DNA from: a virus
IMG/VR virus record: IMGVR_UViG_3300020172_006270
Span: 124,001-188,000 of that record
Strand: one strand, 5' to 3'
Length of the DNA: 64,000 nucleotides
Shown here in pieces: positions 24,315-33,178 of this stretch. Both the position numbers and the translations under genes were made by a program. The notes under the pieces are model-generated. The model saw only the letters and a program-made list of their open reading frames with translations, had not been told where the DNA came from and ran no database searches. Within the stretch, counting starts at the first letter, position 1; every line of letters begins with the position of its first letter.

Positions 24315-24930
24315 GCAGATCATATTGTTCTCTAATCCAGAAGCCAGCGTCTTCGACATCTTCTGGGGCAATAAAATGACCGCCGACTTCACCCTCGATT
24401 ACTTCCAAATCGTAGCCTCGGTCAAGCAAGGCATTCTTCATAGGCAAATATCGTTCTTCCCATGAAAAGCAATCGTCGTTTTCATTGTGAATAACAAGAT
24501 ATTTAGTCGGGTGTCGAGACTTAGGTAATTCGTCTGGCTCCAATATCGCCCCGTTATGGGCAATTACGGCGTTGAATGGATTATCTGTAAAAGCGGCAAG
24601 CTGAATGGCCATCACCGCTCCAGCAGAAAATCCACCCAATATTACATTGGACCGATCCACTTCAAACTCCTCTTCGAGTTCTGCAATGAATTCGTCCATC
24701 TGAGGGACTGATAGCTTTAGGCCCCAAACCGCTTCCATTTGATCTCCTGCCCCCTTGGGCGCAGGATACCACTCATCCATTGGTTCAATGGCTACCAATG
24801 TGAATTGATCCAATGTTGAAAAGCGATGATACCGGGCCAGGATGTCCTTTGCAGGCTGTCCTCGACCCGGTAGCAACACGACCAGACCGAGGCAATCCCC
24901 TTCTGGTTCACGCACGATGACTTCATACAT
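24268..24930 (-). CDS. Alpha/beta hydrolase (carboxylesterase/phospholipase type)
   Basis: 220 aa. GGFSAGAVMA (residues about 123-132) holds the nucleophile elbow GxSxG. NENDDCFSW supplies the Asp region and GGHFIAPED the catalytic His. No signal peptide, so it acts in the cytoplasm. Its ATG overlaps the TAA of the amidoligase (TAATG), so it may cleave what the ligase makes, or act on the same substrate. Confidence 0.8.
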   Translation of the reverse strand: MYEVIVREPEGDCLGLVVLLPGRGQPAKDILARYHRFSTLDQFTLVAIEPMDEWYPAPKGAGDQMEAVWGLKLSVPQMDEFIAELEEEFEVDRSNVILGGFSAGAVMAIQLAAFTDNPFNAVIAHNGAILEPDELPKSRHPTKYLVIHNENDDCFSWEERYLPMKNALLDRGYDLEVIEGEVGGHFIAPEDVEDAGFWIREQYDLPMPEKTNYSSEETSE

Positions 24931-25871
24931 TATTCAATATTCCATGCAACATAAGGGTCAGGAAGGGCTTTGCCAGAAAGCCGGTCAATCGCCTGAAGCA
25001 AGCGAGTTGGAAGATAGTTGCTCACGAACATCATGAACTTGTCAGCTTCTTTTCGATTGCAGGTATCAATTGCCTTGCGAAGCATATTGGCGTCGTAGCC
25101 AAAACAAGAATATGCAACACTAGGGTCTTCTTCGTCCAATAGGTCTTCATTCACGGTCCAGAATCGTTCGTGAACTTTCTGATTCACGAAGCTCAGAACG
25201 AATGAGGTCAGATCATACATCAAGGCCACATGCTCAGGAGAAGACAACCAGAAGTTGCCCAAAGCACGATATTCCAGACCATAATCTGGCGTGCGATGCG
25301 AGCCTGCATGACCATAGATTCTTCTTCTGTCCTTGGATGTCTCATCAGTATCCATGAAGATAGACGGAATTCCCAGGAACAAGTCCATCATGCGAATGAC
25401 ACTGAAGGCTTCCATAGGGTCTTGAAGCCGTTCGCTGCCAATGTGAATGTGACCACCCGCCGACCGGAACGGCGTTTTGAATTGATAGTAGCCATCCAGA
25501 AGGTCTACGTCATCATCGGGCGGGAACACCTGCTGAAGACTGTACACGTTCCATTCTGGATTGCATCCAGCAATCTTGGCATCCGGGCAATTCAATTCTT
25601 TCTTAGGGTAATTGCCAGACGCCCTAATGATGAACTTGGCAGGTTGAATGATCTGAGCCAGTCCATGTAATGCAGATCGCACATTGCATAGTGCTTCGTC
25701 TTTGTTCTTGGCTGGTTTTACTGCGATCTCGGCTAAGACGTTATCGAAGTAGTACCCATGCCCGTGCTTAACGACAGCATCTTCTTTTTTGGGAAGAACA
25801 CTGATTGCGCTCTTGAGTTCATCATGATGGGTCAACATGAACTCAGGGTCGGTTCCAAATGAAAAAGTCAT
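24930..25871 (-). CDS. phiEco32-like amidoligase (COOH-NH2 ligase type 2)
   Basis: 313 aa. GTDPEFML at residues 6-13, a histidine-rich GGHIHIG near 138, and the run RRIYGHAGSHRTPDYGLEYR at about 180-200 match the glutamine-synthetase-like amidoligases first described in phage phiEco32. They form an amide between a carboxylate and an amine with ATP. Substrate unknown; peptide tagging or cell-wall/small-molecule modification have been proposed for the family. Middle gene of a three-gene operon. Confidence 0.85.
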   Translation of the reverse strand: MTFSFGTDPEFMLTHHDELKSAISVLPKKEDAVVKHGHGYYFDNVLAEIAVKPAKNKDEALCNVRSALHGLAQIIQPAKFIIRASGNYPKKELNCPDAKIAGCNPEWNVYSLQQVFPPDDDVDLLDGYYQFKTPFRSAGGHIHIGSERLQDPMEAFSVIRMMDLFLGIPSIFMDTDETSKDRRRIYGHAGSHRTPDYGLEYRALGNFWLSSPEHVALMYDLTSFVLSFVNQKVHERFWTVNEDLLDEEDPSVAYSCFGYDANMLRKAIDTCNRKEADKFMMFVSNYLPTRLLQAIDRLSGKALPDPYVAWNIE

Positions 25872-25880
25872 AGCGAATCC

Positions 25881-26657
25881 TCACTTTTGATAGTGCCAGT
25901 ACGGAACGAGAACGGGTTGGCCAATGGCCTTGTACATCATGTCAGTAGCAAACCCGATAATACCCAGCCTATTGTGGATCGAGTCGATCTGCATATTGCT
26001 AGGGTAGTTCAACTGAATATCTCTGTAGAAGATTCGCCGGTCGCCGACCCGCAAAATCTTTTGAAGGGCGACATCTGAGCTTTTGAGCCAGTATCCATCC
26101 TTCTTCTGGTAAGGCTTGATCTCACCAGACTTGACTCCTTCGATTGTTTTCATGAAGGAATCACCTACTGTGTGGCAGAACCCTACACGCAATAATAGGG
26201 TGTAGAGTGAGAGCATCGGCGGCGACTGAATCCATCTTTTGCTTCCCTCGAACATAAACACACCAGCTTTTTGGTATGCTTCGGGTGGATAGCCGCATTG
26301 CCGAGCAAATGATTTTTTGATCTTGAGGCGTTCTTCGATTTGATTGATGAAATCAAGAACAGCCGGGATTTTCTCTGCGAACTTCTTGTCTTTTGAGTTT
26401 GTGAGCAGCAATCTAACCCGATCAAGGCAAGGAGCCGGATCGAGAGCAGGGTTGTATTTGAATTTGTATATTTCAAACCACTTATTGTGGAGGGTTCCGT
26501 ACATAACGTCATGCAAGAAATCCTTGCACCAGACAAACGGATGGCACTGCTCATAGTCGGAAGAAACCAAGGCATACTCCAAACCCTTGGAGTATATCTG
26601 TAGAATCTTTGAGTTTAACGGCACTGGTTTCCAGTCGATGTAGCGATTATAACCCAT
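25881..26657 (-). CDS. Amidoligase-operon protein, unknown (258 aa)
   Basis: ATG at 26657, 6-7 nt after GGAGG. Mostly alpha-helical, with Trp/Tyr/Cys-rich patches (YNRYIDWKPVP; EQCHPFVWCKDFLHD). No recognised domain. First gene of the operon, 9 nt before the amidoligase, so it is likely the substrate, carrier or partner of the ligase. Confidence 0.7.
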   Translation of the reverse strand: MGYNRYIDWKPVPLNSKILQIYSKGLEYALVSSDYEQCHPFVWCKDFLHDVMYGTLHNKWFEIYKFKYNPALDPAPCLDRVRLLLTNSKDKKFAEKIPAVLDFINQIEERLKIKKSFARQCGYPPEAYQKAGVFMFEGSKRWIQSPPMLSLYTLLLRVGFCHTVGDSFMKTIEGVKSGEIKPYQKKDGYWLKSSDVALQKILRVGDRRIFYRDIQLNYPSNMQIDSIHNRLGIIGFATDMMYKAIGQPVLVPYWHYQK

Positions 26658-26676
26658 GAGCAACCTCCAGCCTTAA

Positions 26677-26705
26677 ATGTTATCGTTGTATATTCGGTGG
26701 GTCAA
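26677..26705 (-). promoter_or_regulatory. Sigma-70-like promoter of the amidoligase operon
   Basis: Minus strand: TTGACC (26700-26705), 17-nt spacer, TAACAT (26677-26682), about 20 nt before the start at 26657. Confidence 0.65.
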
Positions 26706-26737
26706 TACCCTTTTTGGGGAAAAATAACCCCCAAGCG

Positions 26738-26743
26738 TAAATA
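26738..26743 (+). promoter_or_regulatory. TAAATA box 4 nt before ATG (leaderless-type late promoter)
   Basis: TAAATA, AAGC, ATG at 26748. No Shine-Dalgarno. Back to back with the early-type promoter of the amidoligase operon. Confidence 0.6.
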
Positions 26744-26747
26744 AAGC

Positions 26748-27053
26748 ATGTACGGATTCAAACAATTTATCACCGATCAGGGCGGCGATGGGGACATCAT
26801 AAATGTTTACCTTAACAGCCCAAAAATACGCATCTCCGAAATTGCTCAACAATTTGGCAAATCGGAGGCCGAGATATATCGTATTCTACACTCCAACGAC
26901 GTGTCGCCGAATAGACAAAAGGTGAATCATCAAAAAGTTCAGAACCTCGCTCAATTAGGCTGGGGAGTTCGAGAAATAGCCGAGTTCACCGGATATACCC
27001 CTCGCAACGTCCGATATATCCTGGCGAAGAATATCTCTGAAGGTAACAAATAA
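26748..27053 (+). CDS. Double helix-turn-helix protein with capsid-targeting-like start
   Basis: 101 aa. MYGFKQFITDQGG matches F-x-x-F-I but has D rather than E at the expected cut. Two helix-turn-helix units follow: ISEIAQQFGKSEAEIYRIL (residues about 29-47) and VREIAEFTGYTPRNVRYIL (about 75-93). A DNA-binding protein that may be packaged and act on entering DNA or host promoters. Its TAA overlaps the ATG of the next gene. Confidence 0.7.
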   Translation: MYGFKQFITDQGGDGDIINVYLNSPKIRISEIAQQFGKSEAEIYRILHSNDVSPNRQKVNHQKVQNLAQLGWGVREIAEFTGYTPRNVRYILAKNISEGNK

Positions 27054-27877
27054 TGGCTTTATCAATTTCTGACATCACCTTTACTTTTTCGGGCGGGAGC
27101 AACAACTCTGATCCTGATGAATCTTTGGGTGGCGATCCGTCTGTTCAGCCAATCCTCAACAAAAGACTGTTTGATGATGTCACGGATGCTGAAACGAAAT
27201 CTGGCGTGATCGACTATCGTTGCTTTTATGTCAATAACGAAAGCAATATTGATTCTCTTTACAACGCATTGATTTACGTTGCGTATGACACTCCAGGCGA
27301 AGTGACTGTGCAATTGGGCTTTGACTTTGCGAATGAGCGGCAAAATCTGACAATCACAAATGCCACATCTATTACAGGTGGCTCTTTCACTTTGACATAC
27401 ACTGACACCAGCAACCATGACGTGCTGGTAAATTGGAACTCTGACTTATCTGTTTGGTCAGGCAATCTTCAAACTGCACTTCGAGCGATCACAAATCTTG
27501 AAGACGTTGTTGTGTCTGGTTCTTTGTCTGTATCGAGTGTTGTGTTTGAAATTGACTTTGATGGAGCGGCATCAAAAAGGTATCATGAGGTATTGGCTCT
27601 CAAGACGGGAGGCAACAACCTAGTCGCCAGTCAAACAACAACGATTAGCGTCGTGAAGTCAGTGAGTGGTGGTCCGATCAATCGCATAGCCGATGTTATT
27701 GATGTTGACACAACTACTCCCAACAATATCGTTTTTAACACAACGGCTTCTGTGGGAGATATTCGTCCCTTAGATAGCATCCCTATTTGGATCAAAAGAA
27801 TTGTTCCTGCCAACACTCCGGCGATTGAAAATGACGGGTTTGTTTTGAGAATAAAAGGTGACGGCATTCCCGCATAA
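27053..27877 (+). CDS. Beta-rich virion protein
   Basis: 274 aa, all-beta. The stretch GSFTLTYTDTSNHDVLVNWN followed by SGNLQTALRAITNLEDVVVSG resembles the small beta modules common in phage surface and tail proteins. The C-terminal IPIWIKRIVPANTPA is reminiscent of tail-associated proteins. Coupled to the preceding late gene (TAATG), so it is late. The exact location in the virion is unknown. Confidence 0.65.
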   Translation: MALSISDITFTFSGGSNNSDPDESLGGDPSVQPILNKRLFDDVTDAETKSGVIDYRCFYVNNESNIDSLYNALIYVAYDTPGEVTVQLGFDFANERQNLTITNATSITGGSFTLTYTDTSNHDVLVNWNSDLSVWSGNLQTALRAITNLEDVVVSGSLSVSSVVFEIDFDGAASKRYHEVLALKTGGNNLVASQTTTISVVKSVSGGPINRIADVIDVDTTTPNNIVFNTTASVGDIRPLDSIPIWIKRIVPANTPAIENDGFVLRIKGDGIPA

Positions 27878-27929
27878 ATTCATTCTTATTGCTCCTATGA
27901 ATATGTGGACTATCCACATTGGAGATAAA

Positions 27930-28505
27930 ATGAAATACTTACTTTGTTTTTTGCTGGTCATGGCGTTTGGCATCAATTGTCAGATTGCTAGTGCGCAAAT
28001 CATCATCTTCACTCCAGAGCCACCGCCTCCTCTTTTGGGGGATTACGAAAAGGCTTTGGGCCATTTCAAAAAGGTTGAGGCCGCTACATTCACTGGTGGA
28101 TACAAAGACCTTAAATTGATTGTCGGAGCTACCAAGACAGAAAAAAAGCTCAGTGACTTATCGACTCAAGAGCAAAATGTTTTTATACTTGATTTGGCTG
28201 AGAAACAAACCAAGCTAATGAATACCTTGCAGAAAGCCTGGAGTCGTGAACTTAAAAAGTTTGACAATCCTGATTACAAACCGAAAGGTGAGGGCGAAGA
28301 CAAGCCTGCTCTCAAGGCCGATGTTGAGAAGTACAATAATCAACTATTGGAATTGAGAAAGAAATATGCTGTCGCCTACGAAGCGTTTGCCGAAAAGACC
28401 TTAAAGGAATTCGATAAATTGGACAAGAAAGAAGTTGATTTTACGCTTAATCAAATTCGATCTATTCACAATGTCGAAAAGTTAATCGAAAGAAAAAAGG
28501 AATGA
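27930..28505 (+). CDS. Exported protein, unknown
   Basis: 191 aa from an ATG 6 nt after TTGGAGAT. Signal peptide MKYLLCFLLVMAFGINCQIASA then QII. The mature part is mainly charged helix (YEKALGHFKKVEAAT...) with no recognised motif. A TAAATT box at 27875-27880 may be its promoter, and an inverted repeat (TGTGGA-3 nt-TCCACA) lies just before the ribosome site. It ends 3 nt before the McsA-like gene. Confidence 0.65.
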   Translation: MKYLLCFLLVMAFGINCQIASAQIIIFTPEPPPPLLGDYEKALGHFKKVEAATFTGGYKDLKLIVGATKTEKKLSDLSTQEQNVFILDLAEKQTKLMNTLQKAWSRELKKFDNPDYKPKGEGEDKPALKADVEKYNNQLLELRKKYAVAYEAFAEKTLKEFDKLDKKEVDFTLNQIRSIHNVEKLIERKKE

Positions 28506-28508
28506 CCT

Positions 28509-29099
28509 ATGGACTGTCCGTATTCCAAACAACCTTGTGATGATAAGAAGGTTCTGCATGTTACAGAACTGAAGGATGGCAGTTATGTTGAGTCGCATAT
28601 GTGCGATAAATGTGCAGCAAAATATACTGGCGGTCCAGTCGAACCAGAGGTTAAGCCCGAACCAGAAAAACCATCTAGTTTGGGTGGATTACTTGGCTTA
28701 TTGTCTTTGTTGATGCTTGGGACCGTTGCTTCTCAGAAGCGAGCAACAGTTAAAGCTGCATCACAAACAACAAAATGTCCTGGTTGTGGAACAACTCCAG
28801 AAGACATTTCTAAGACCGGCAAGTTCGGTTGTGCCAAGTGCTATGAATACTATCAAGCATCTGTTGAACACATTCTTCAGAAGTGTCAGAATGGTGCAAC
28901 TAAACACGTTGGCAAAGTGCCTAAGAAATTTCCCGAAGAACAAGAAAAACGCCGCCTCCAAGAAGAAGCGGCGCTCAGTGTTCAGGATCAAATCAAAAAC
29001 CTTGAAGATAAAATGGCCAAGGCCGTCAAGGTTGAAAACTATGAAGTTGCTGGAGTCTTGAAATTAAAGATTCAAGAACTTCGAGAACAACTAATGTGA
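28509..29099 (+). CDS. McsA-like protein (zinc fingers plus UVR-like helix pair)
   Basis: 196 aa. The centre and C-terminus follow McsA: CPGCGTTPEDISKTGKFGCA then KCYEYYQ (C90, C93, C108, C111) and HVGKVPK, then a helical UVR-type pair (LEDKMAKAVKVENYEVAGVL). The N-terminus has another CxxC set (C3/C10, C32/C35) and a hydrophobic stretch (residues 58-73) that could touch a membrane. In bacteria McsA activates the arginine kinase McsB and tags proteins for ClpCP. A phage copy could redirect that system. Confidence 0.8.
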   Translation: MDCPYSKQPCDDKKVLHVTELKDGSYVESHMCDKCAAKYTGGPVEPEVKPEPEKPSSLGGLLGLLSLLMLGTVASQKRATVKAASQTTKCPGCGTTPEDISKTGKFGCAKCYEYYQASVEHILQKCQNGATKHVGKVPKKFPEEQEKRRLQEEAALSVQDQIKNLEDKMAKAVKVENYEVAGVLKLKIQELREQLM

Positions 29100-30047
29100 T
29101 TTGACCCACTCTTCCATTTTGCGTGGATCAATAATCCCGAATCCCTCAAAGAACTTTTGACCAGCGAATTCGGGATTTTTCGTTGGTGTCGTATAGGACT
29201 TCATCAAGTTGATGTAGTCTGTATTGTCTTTTAGTTGGATGTTCAAGCCTTTGTTTCGCTTATAGGAAAGCAGCAATGCTGCCACACCTACAGCAAACGG
29301 ATTTGCCATACTTGTCCCTGAGAGAACAGCATACCAGTTATCTGGAACTGTACTCAGGATTCGCACACCTGGGGCAACGAAGTCCAAGTCTGGACCAGTG
29401 CAGCTAAATGAAGCACGGTCAAAATTCTCATCAATAGCACCAATGCCAATTACTTCAGGGTAAGCAGCCGGATAGAATATTTGACGTGTCTTGCCAGCAT
29501 TACCGGCAGCACACCATGTTATCGCTCCCTTAGAAGCTGCATAGCGAATGGCATCTTGAATCATCGGCATTTGAGCCGGTGCGCCAAGAGACATCGTAAT
29601 GAAGTCGGCACCCTGGTCTGCGGCCCAACGAATACCATTGGCGACGTTAGGTAGGTTTCCAGCGCCTTTGTTGTCCAATACCTTAACAGGAATGACCTTT
29701 GCCTTCGGAGCCACGCCCACAACACCAACATCGTTGTTGATGGCACAAATAATGCCTGTAACGTGTGAACCGTGGCCGTTATCGTCTTCTGGTGGTGAAT
29801 TAGGATCAACGAAGTTTCTGCCAGGAAGAAGATTTCCTACGAGGTCGTCGTGATCTAAATCTGCACCTGTGTCGAGTACAGCGATAACTACCCCTTCGCC
29901 TTTGGTGAATTCCCAGGCTTCAGGCAGATTAAATGCTGTAATTTCCCAGCCTACTTTTTGTTGGACATCTTGAATAGTCAAGAGGTCTTCTCGGTCGTAG
30001 GGTAAAAGATTGCATACGGGATTACGCAACTTGATCCGTTGTGCCAT
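29091..30047 (-). CDS. Subtilisin-like serine protease (intracellular type)
   Basis: 318 aa, no signal peptide. Catalytic D59 (AVLDTGAD), H92 (GHGSHVTG) and S246 (SGTSMANP), with N183 in AAGNAG. The N-terminal NLLPY resembles the LIPY inhibitory prosegment of intracellular subtilisins. Likely degrades host or phage proteins inside the cell. It overlaps the membrane-protein gene upstream by 26 nt and the McsA-like gene (convergent) by 9. Confidence 0.92.
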   Translation of the reverse strand: MAQRIKLRNPVCNLLPYDREDLLTIQDVQQKVGWEITAFNLPEAWEFTKGEGVVIAVLDTGADLDHDDLVGNLLPGRNFVDPNSPPEDDNGHGSHVTGIICAINNDVGVVGVAPKAKVIPVKVLDNKGAGNLPNVANGIRWAADQGADFITMSLGAPAQMPMIQDAIRYAASKGAITWCAAGNAGKTRQIFYPAAYPEVIGIGAIDENFDRASFSCTGPDLDFVAPGVRILSTVPDNWYAVLSGTSMANPFAVGVAALLLSYKRNKGLNIQLKDNTDYINLMKSYTTPTKNPEFAGQKFFEGFGIIDPRKMEEWVKSH

Positions 30048-30462
30048 TTGTAGCCTCCTGCTTCATAGACCAATAACCAGAGTTGTATTTGGCAACGATA
30101 AAATCAATCAAATGACTGATGATAATGCCTACCACAATTGCTTTAATTGTCCCTGCAAATGGCTTCAGCCAGAAAGGGAACGCTTGAACTACAATGTAGT
30201 CAAATAGCTTGCCTACTACTGCCAAAACAGCAGCCTTCTTGTCGCTGCCTTCTGGGATGACTGGCTCGACAAACGTAATCAGTTCGTCAAGAATGCCGAC
30301 AATAAATGTCGTTGCTTGTAAGATGTAGCTTCTTGGCACCGTAAACCAAGAGCGAACGCCACCAGGGTTCTCCTGATTCCAGCGAACCTTTAGATCGTTT
30401 AGATATAATTCAAGTTTACGGAGTACATCTTGTACTTCAAATGCGGTAAGCTGTCGTTTCAT
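30022..30462 (-). CDS. Small membrane protein (possible holin-like)
   Basis: 146 aa, ATG after GGGAGGAATC. Helical N-terminus, then two or three hydrophobic segments (YILQATTFIVGILDELITFV; AAVLAVVGKLFDYIVVQAF; GTIKAIVVGIIISHLIDFIV). Topology would fit a holin or a membrane anchor for the protease. No family assigned. Confidence 0.55.
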   Translation of the reverse strand: MKRQLTAFEVQDVLRKLELYLNDLKVRWNQENPGGVRSWFTVPRSYILQATTFIVGILDELITFVEPVIPEGSDKKAAVLAVVGKLFDYIVVQAFPFWLKPFAGTIKAIVVGIIISHLIDFIVAKYNSGYWSMKQEATNGTTDQVA

Positions 30463-30490
30463 GATTCCTCCCTGTTTTAAGCAGCTAAGA

Positions 30491-30496
30491 TATATA
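30491..30496. promoter_or_regulatory. Bidirectional TATATA box
   Basis: Between the divergent membrane-protein (30462) and epimerase (30555) genes. Each has a strong ribosome site near its start. Confidence 0.4.
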
Positions 30497-30554
30497 GTGT
30501 CGTCACTGAAAAATAGAATTCGGCACCCTCTCTTAATGCAAGGAGAATCTAATT

Positions 30555-31469
30555 ATGCGATGTATTGTTACTGGTGGATTAGGGTTTATTGGATCAAATT
30601 TAACCGATAGGCTTGTCGAATTGGGTTGCGAAGTTTGTGTGGTGGACAACCTTTCAACGGGCAAACAAAGTCGTCTGAATCCAAAAACAAAATGGATCAA
30701 TGCGGACATTCAAGATGATTTGTCTTCTCTATTTGCCGATGAAGACAAATACGATGTGATATTTCACTTAGGCGCACAAGCACGCATTCAGCCGAGCTTT
30801 GAATTGCCCATTGAAACATCTAGCATCAATGTGCTTGGCACGATGAGAGCTTTGGAGCTTGCCAAGAAGATGGGGGCCAAACTGGTCTACGCAGGATCAT
30901 CTTCCTTTTATGGCGATCCTCATAAAAACCCATATGCACTGTCAAAATGGCTCGGTGAAGAAATGTGCATCATGTACAATCAGGTCTATGGTGTTCCTGT
31001 TGCCATTGCAAGGTTCTTTAATGTTTATGGGCCACGACAACCAACCGAAGGTCAATATGCAACGGTAATTGGAATCTTTGAAAGACAGAAGGCCGCTAAA
31101 GAACCAATCACTGTTACTGGCACCGGCGAACAGAGAAGAGACTTTACGCACGTCAGCGATATTGTGACTGGTTTGATCGCCATGTCGTGTGAAAGTTGGA
31201 ATGGAGAGATTTTCAATTTGGGTTCCGGCGTTAACTTCTCTATCAAAGAAGTAGCAGAGATGTTTGAACCTCAAGAGATCGTCTATCTTCCTCAGCGTCC
31301 CGGCGAAGCCGATGTCACACTTGCAGATATTCAGTTTACAACTGATAAGTTAGGTTGGGTTCCACTGAAATCGCTTTATGATTACATCAACGAATTCTTG
31401 GATGAAGTAGACCCGCTTCCTGAAGATAAGTCTAGTTGGTCGAATTGGCTGAAGGGATTGTTCTCATGA
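30555..31469 (+). CDS. NAD-dependent nucleotide-sugar epimerase/dehydratase
   Basis: 304 aa. GGLGFIGSNLTDRL (residues 7-20), SSSFYGDPHKNPYALSKWLG with Tyr and Lys of the active site, and RDFTHVSDIV are typical of UDP-glucose 4-epimerase-like SDR enzymes. AAGGAGAATC lies before the ATG. Its last bases overlap the next gene (ATGA), forming an operon with two methyltransferase-like genes: sugar synthesis and methylation. Confidence 0.88.
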   Translation: MRCIVTGGLGFIGSNLTDRLVELGCEVCVVDNLSTGKQSRLNPKTKWINADIQDDLSSLFADEDKYDVIFHLGAQARIQPSFELPIETSSINVLGTMRALELAKKMGAKLVYAGSSSFYGDPHKNPYALSKWLGEEMCIMYNQVYGVPVAIARFFNVYGPRQPTEGQYATVIGIFERQKAAKEPITVTGTGEQRRDFTHVSDIVTGLIAMSCESWNGEIFNLGSGVNFSIKEVAEMFEPQEIVYLPQRPGEADVTLADIQFTTDKLGWVPLKSLYDYINEFLDEVDPLPEDKSSWSNWLKGLFS

Positions 31470-32068
31470 TTCCCTTAATCAACAAAGATTGCATTGAGCA
31501 ATGGATCACTCGTGATGAAATGTTTAATGGTAGCTATCATGGAACAAATAGCTTTCTTGGTGGTGGAATATTGCATTATGCTTTTCCTTATATGTACAAA
31601 TCCAAGTGCTGTGTCTGCCTCGGATCAGGAAGCGGCTTTGTTCCTCGATTGATGCGACAGGCTCAATTTGATGTTGGAATATTCAATGAAAGCGAAACTA
31701 TTTTGGTAGATGCAGACATGCCAGAAGCCGGTTGGGGAGAGCCAGATTATCACAAACAAGAGACGTTTTTCACTCAGTCTTTTGATGTAAAGATCATCAA
31801 GAAAACAACCAAAGATGCTTTGGTGGATTTTTCTGGTAAGCAAATAGATTACTTACACATAGACGCCGACCATTCATACGAATGGGCGAAACATGACTTC
31901 TTTGCATATGCAGAAATGGTTCCAGTGCATGGAATCATTACTTTACATGACAGCATGGTTCAAACGGGCGTGCCTAAGCTAGTAGAAGAATTGCAACAAT
32001 TAAATTCATATGAAGTGTGCAACATCAGGATTGGCACTGGTGTAGCCATTGTGAGGAAATTGGCATGA
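31466..32068 (+). CDS. SAM-dependent methyltransferase (class I, methyltransferase-24-like)
   Basis: 200 aa, start by ATGA overlap. CVCLGSGSGFVPRL binds SAM; LHIDADHSYEWAKHDFFAYA and IITLHDS match methyltransferase-24 type enzymes that often methylate sugars. Context with an epimerase supports a glycan target. Confidence 0.75.
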   Translation: MIPLINKDCIEQWITRDEMFNGSYHGTNSFLGGGILHYAFPYMYKSKCCVCLGSGSGFVPRLMRQAQFDVGIFNESETILVDADMPEAGWGEPDYHKQETFFTQSFDVKIIKKTTKDALVDFSGKQIDYLHIDADHSYEWAKHDFFAYAEMVPVHGIITLHDSMVQTGVPKLVEELQQLNSYEVCNIRIGTGVAIVRKLA

Positions 32069-32580
32069 TTGAATGGAAGTATTTATGGTCAGAACCATTT
32101 AAGGCTCGCAGCATACTGGCTGCTCACTTTGTTCGTGATTGTAAAACAGTAATTGAATTAGGTGGATACAAGACTCCTATGACTGCCTTCTTGCCATCTG
32201 ATAAGAAAGTTGTTGTTATTGATCCACGAACAGACTTATTGGAAAGTGAGAATCATCAGCATCTCCAAATTGGATTTGAAAACTGGACCGGCAAGCCAGA
32301 TAAACCATTTGGAGTTGTTATTCTTGGCATTGAACTTCATTTGCCAGAAGAGGCGTGGCAGAAGTTATTTCAATTGATTGAAGAATCAGAAATTACAGTC
32401 ATCGAAGTTCCGATTGAACACTGCCATTCAGTGGATCAATTTTCAAGGATTTGCTCAAACACTACAAAGAAGGTTTCTTGTCGCATTTTGCTTGATCTGT
32501 CCGACAATGATTTTGGAGACATGAATGGTAGTGCGCCGCCTAAATGTCTGCGACAAATCAATGTGTTGTCAGCTTCTTGA
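32065..32580 (+). CDS. Methyltransferase-like protein
   Basis: 171 aa, start by ATGA overlap. A Rossmann-like core (TVIELGGYKTPMTAFLP; KVVVIDPRTDLL; VVILGIELHLPEE) resembles class I methyltransferases, but the glycine motif is weak. It may be a degenerate or divergent enzyme. Third gene of the sugar operon. Confidence 0.6.
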   Translation: MIEWKYLWSEPFKARSILAAHFVRDCKTVIELGGYKTPMTAFLPSDKKVVVIDPRTDLLESENHQHLQIGFENWTGKPDKPFGVVILGIELHLPEEAWQKLFQLIEESEITVIEVPIEHCHSVDQFSRICSNTTKKVSCRILLDLSDNDFGDMNGSAPPKCLRQINVLSAS

Positions 32581-33178
32581 GCAGTGATTCTAAAGCATCC
32601 CAATCGTTGTACGCTTCCACGTCCCAAGAACTTCCGAAGATATAAAATACGCTATCTGGTTCGGCTTTAGTCAACATCTCATCGGCAAAATACTCCCAGC
32701 ATTTATCGACGTATTCAATACGGTCGATGCCGATTTGAACAGTGCATTGAATTGCAAAAGGATCGTCACCGGGTCGCAAATGGCCCGGTATACTACTGCG
32801 AGCAGATTTGTATCCTGCTCCTCGAATGAGAGCTTTGGTCAAGCTGTTCATACTGCTTTTCGGATAAGCAAAAGACTCAACTTCCTGCCCTGTCAAGTCC
32901 TGCCAATGCTTACGAGAATCAGTGATTTCCATGCCTAATTGCGGGATGGTCATTTTACTCATCGGCTGATGGCTTGCAGAATGTGATCCAATCTCAAATC
33001 TGCTGGCAATTTCTTTACAATCTTTCTCAGTCAACCACGAGCTAGTCATGGCCATATTTTTGGCTTTTCCCAACATGGACGGCCAATAGAAGATGGTCGG
33101 CACATTGTAGCGTGCCATAAGCTCTGCCATTTTAAGATCAGCAGTTGATCCATCATCCCAAGAGGCTAATACGTCCAT
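32558..33178 (-). CDS. Polysaccharide deacetylase (NodB-like)
   Basis: 206 aa. SWDDGST near residue 6 supplies the metal Asp pair; GSHSASH (about residue 68) supplies the metal His pair; FAYPKS is the next motif. It removes acetyl groups from sugar polymers. No signal peptide, so cytoplasmic or virion-linked. Overlaps the convergent methyltransferase-like gene by 23 nt and the glycosyltransferase upstream by 26. Confidence 0.85.
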   Translation of the reverse strand: MDVLASWDDGSTADLKMAELMARYNVPTIFYWPSMLGKAKNMAMTSSWLTEKDCKEIASRFEIGSHSASHQPMSKMTIPQLGMEITDSRKHWQDLTGQEVESFAYPKSSMNSLTKALIRGAGYKSARSSIPGHLRPGDDPFAIQCTVQIGIDRIEYVDKCWEYFADEMLTKAEPDSVFYIFGSSWDVEAYNDWDALESLLKKLTTH

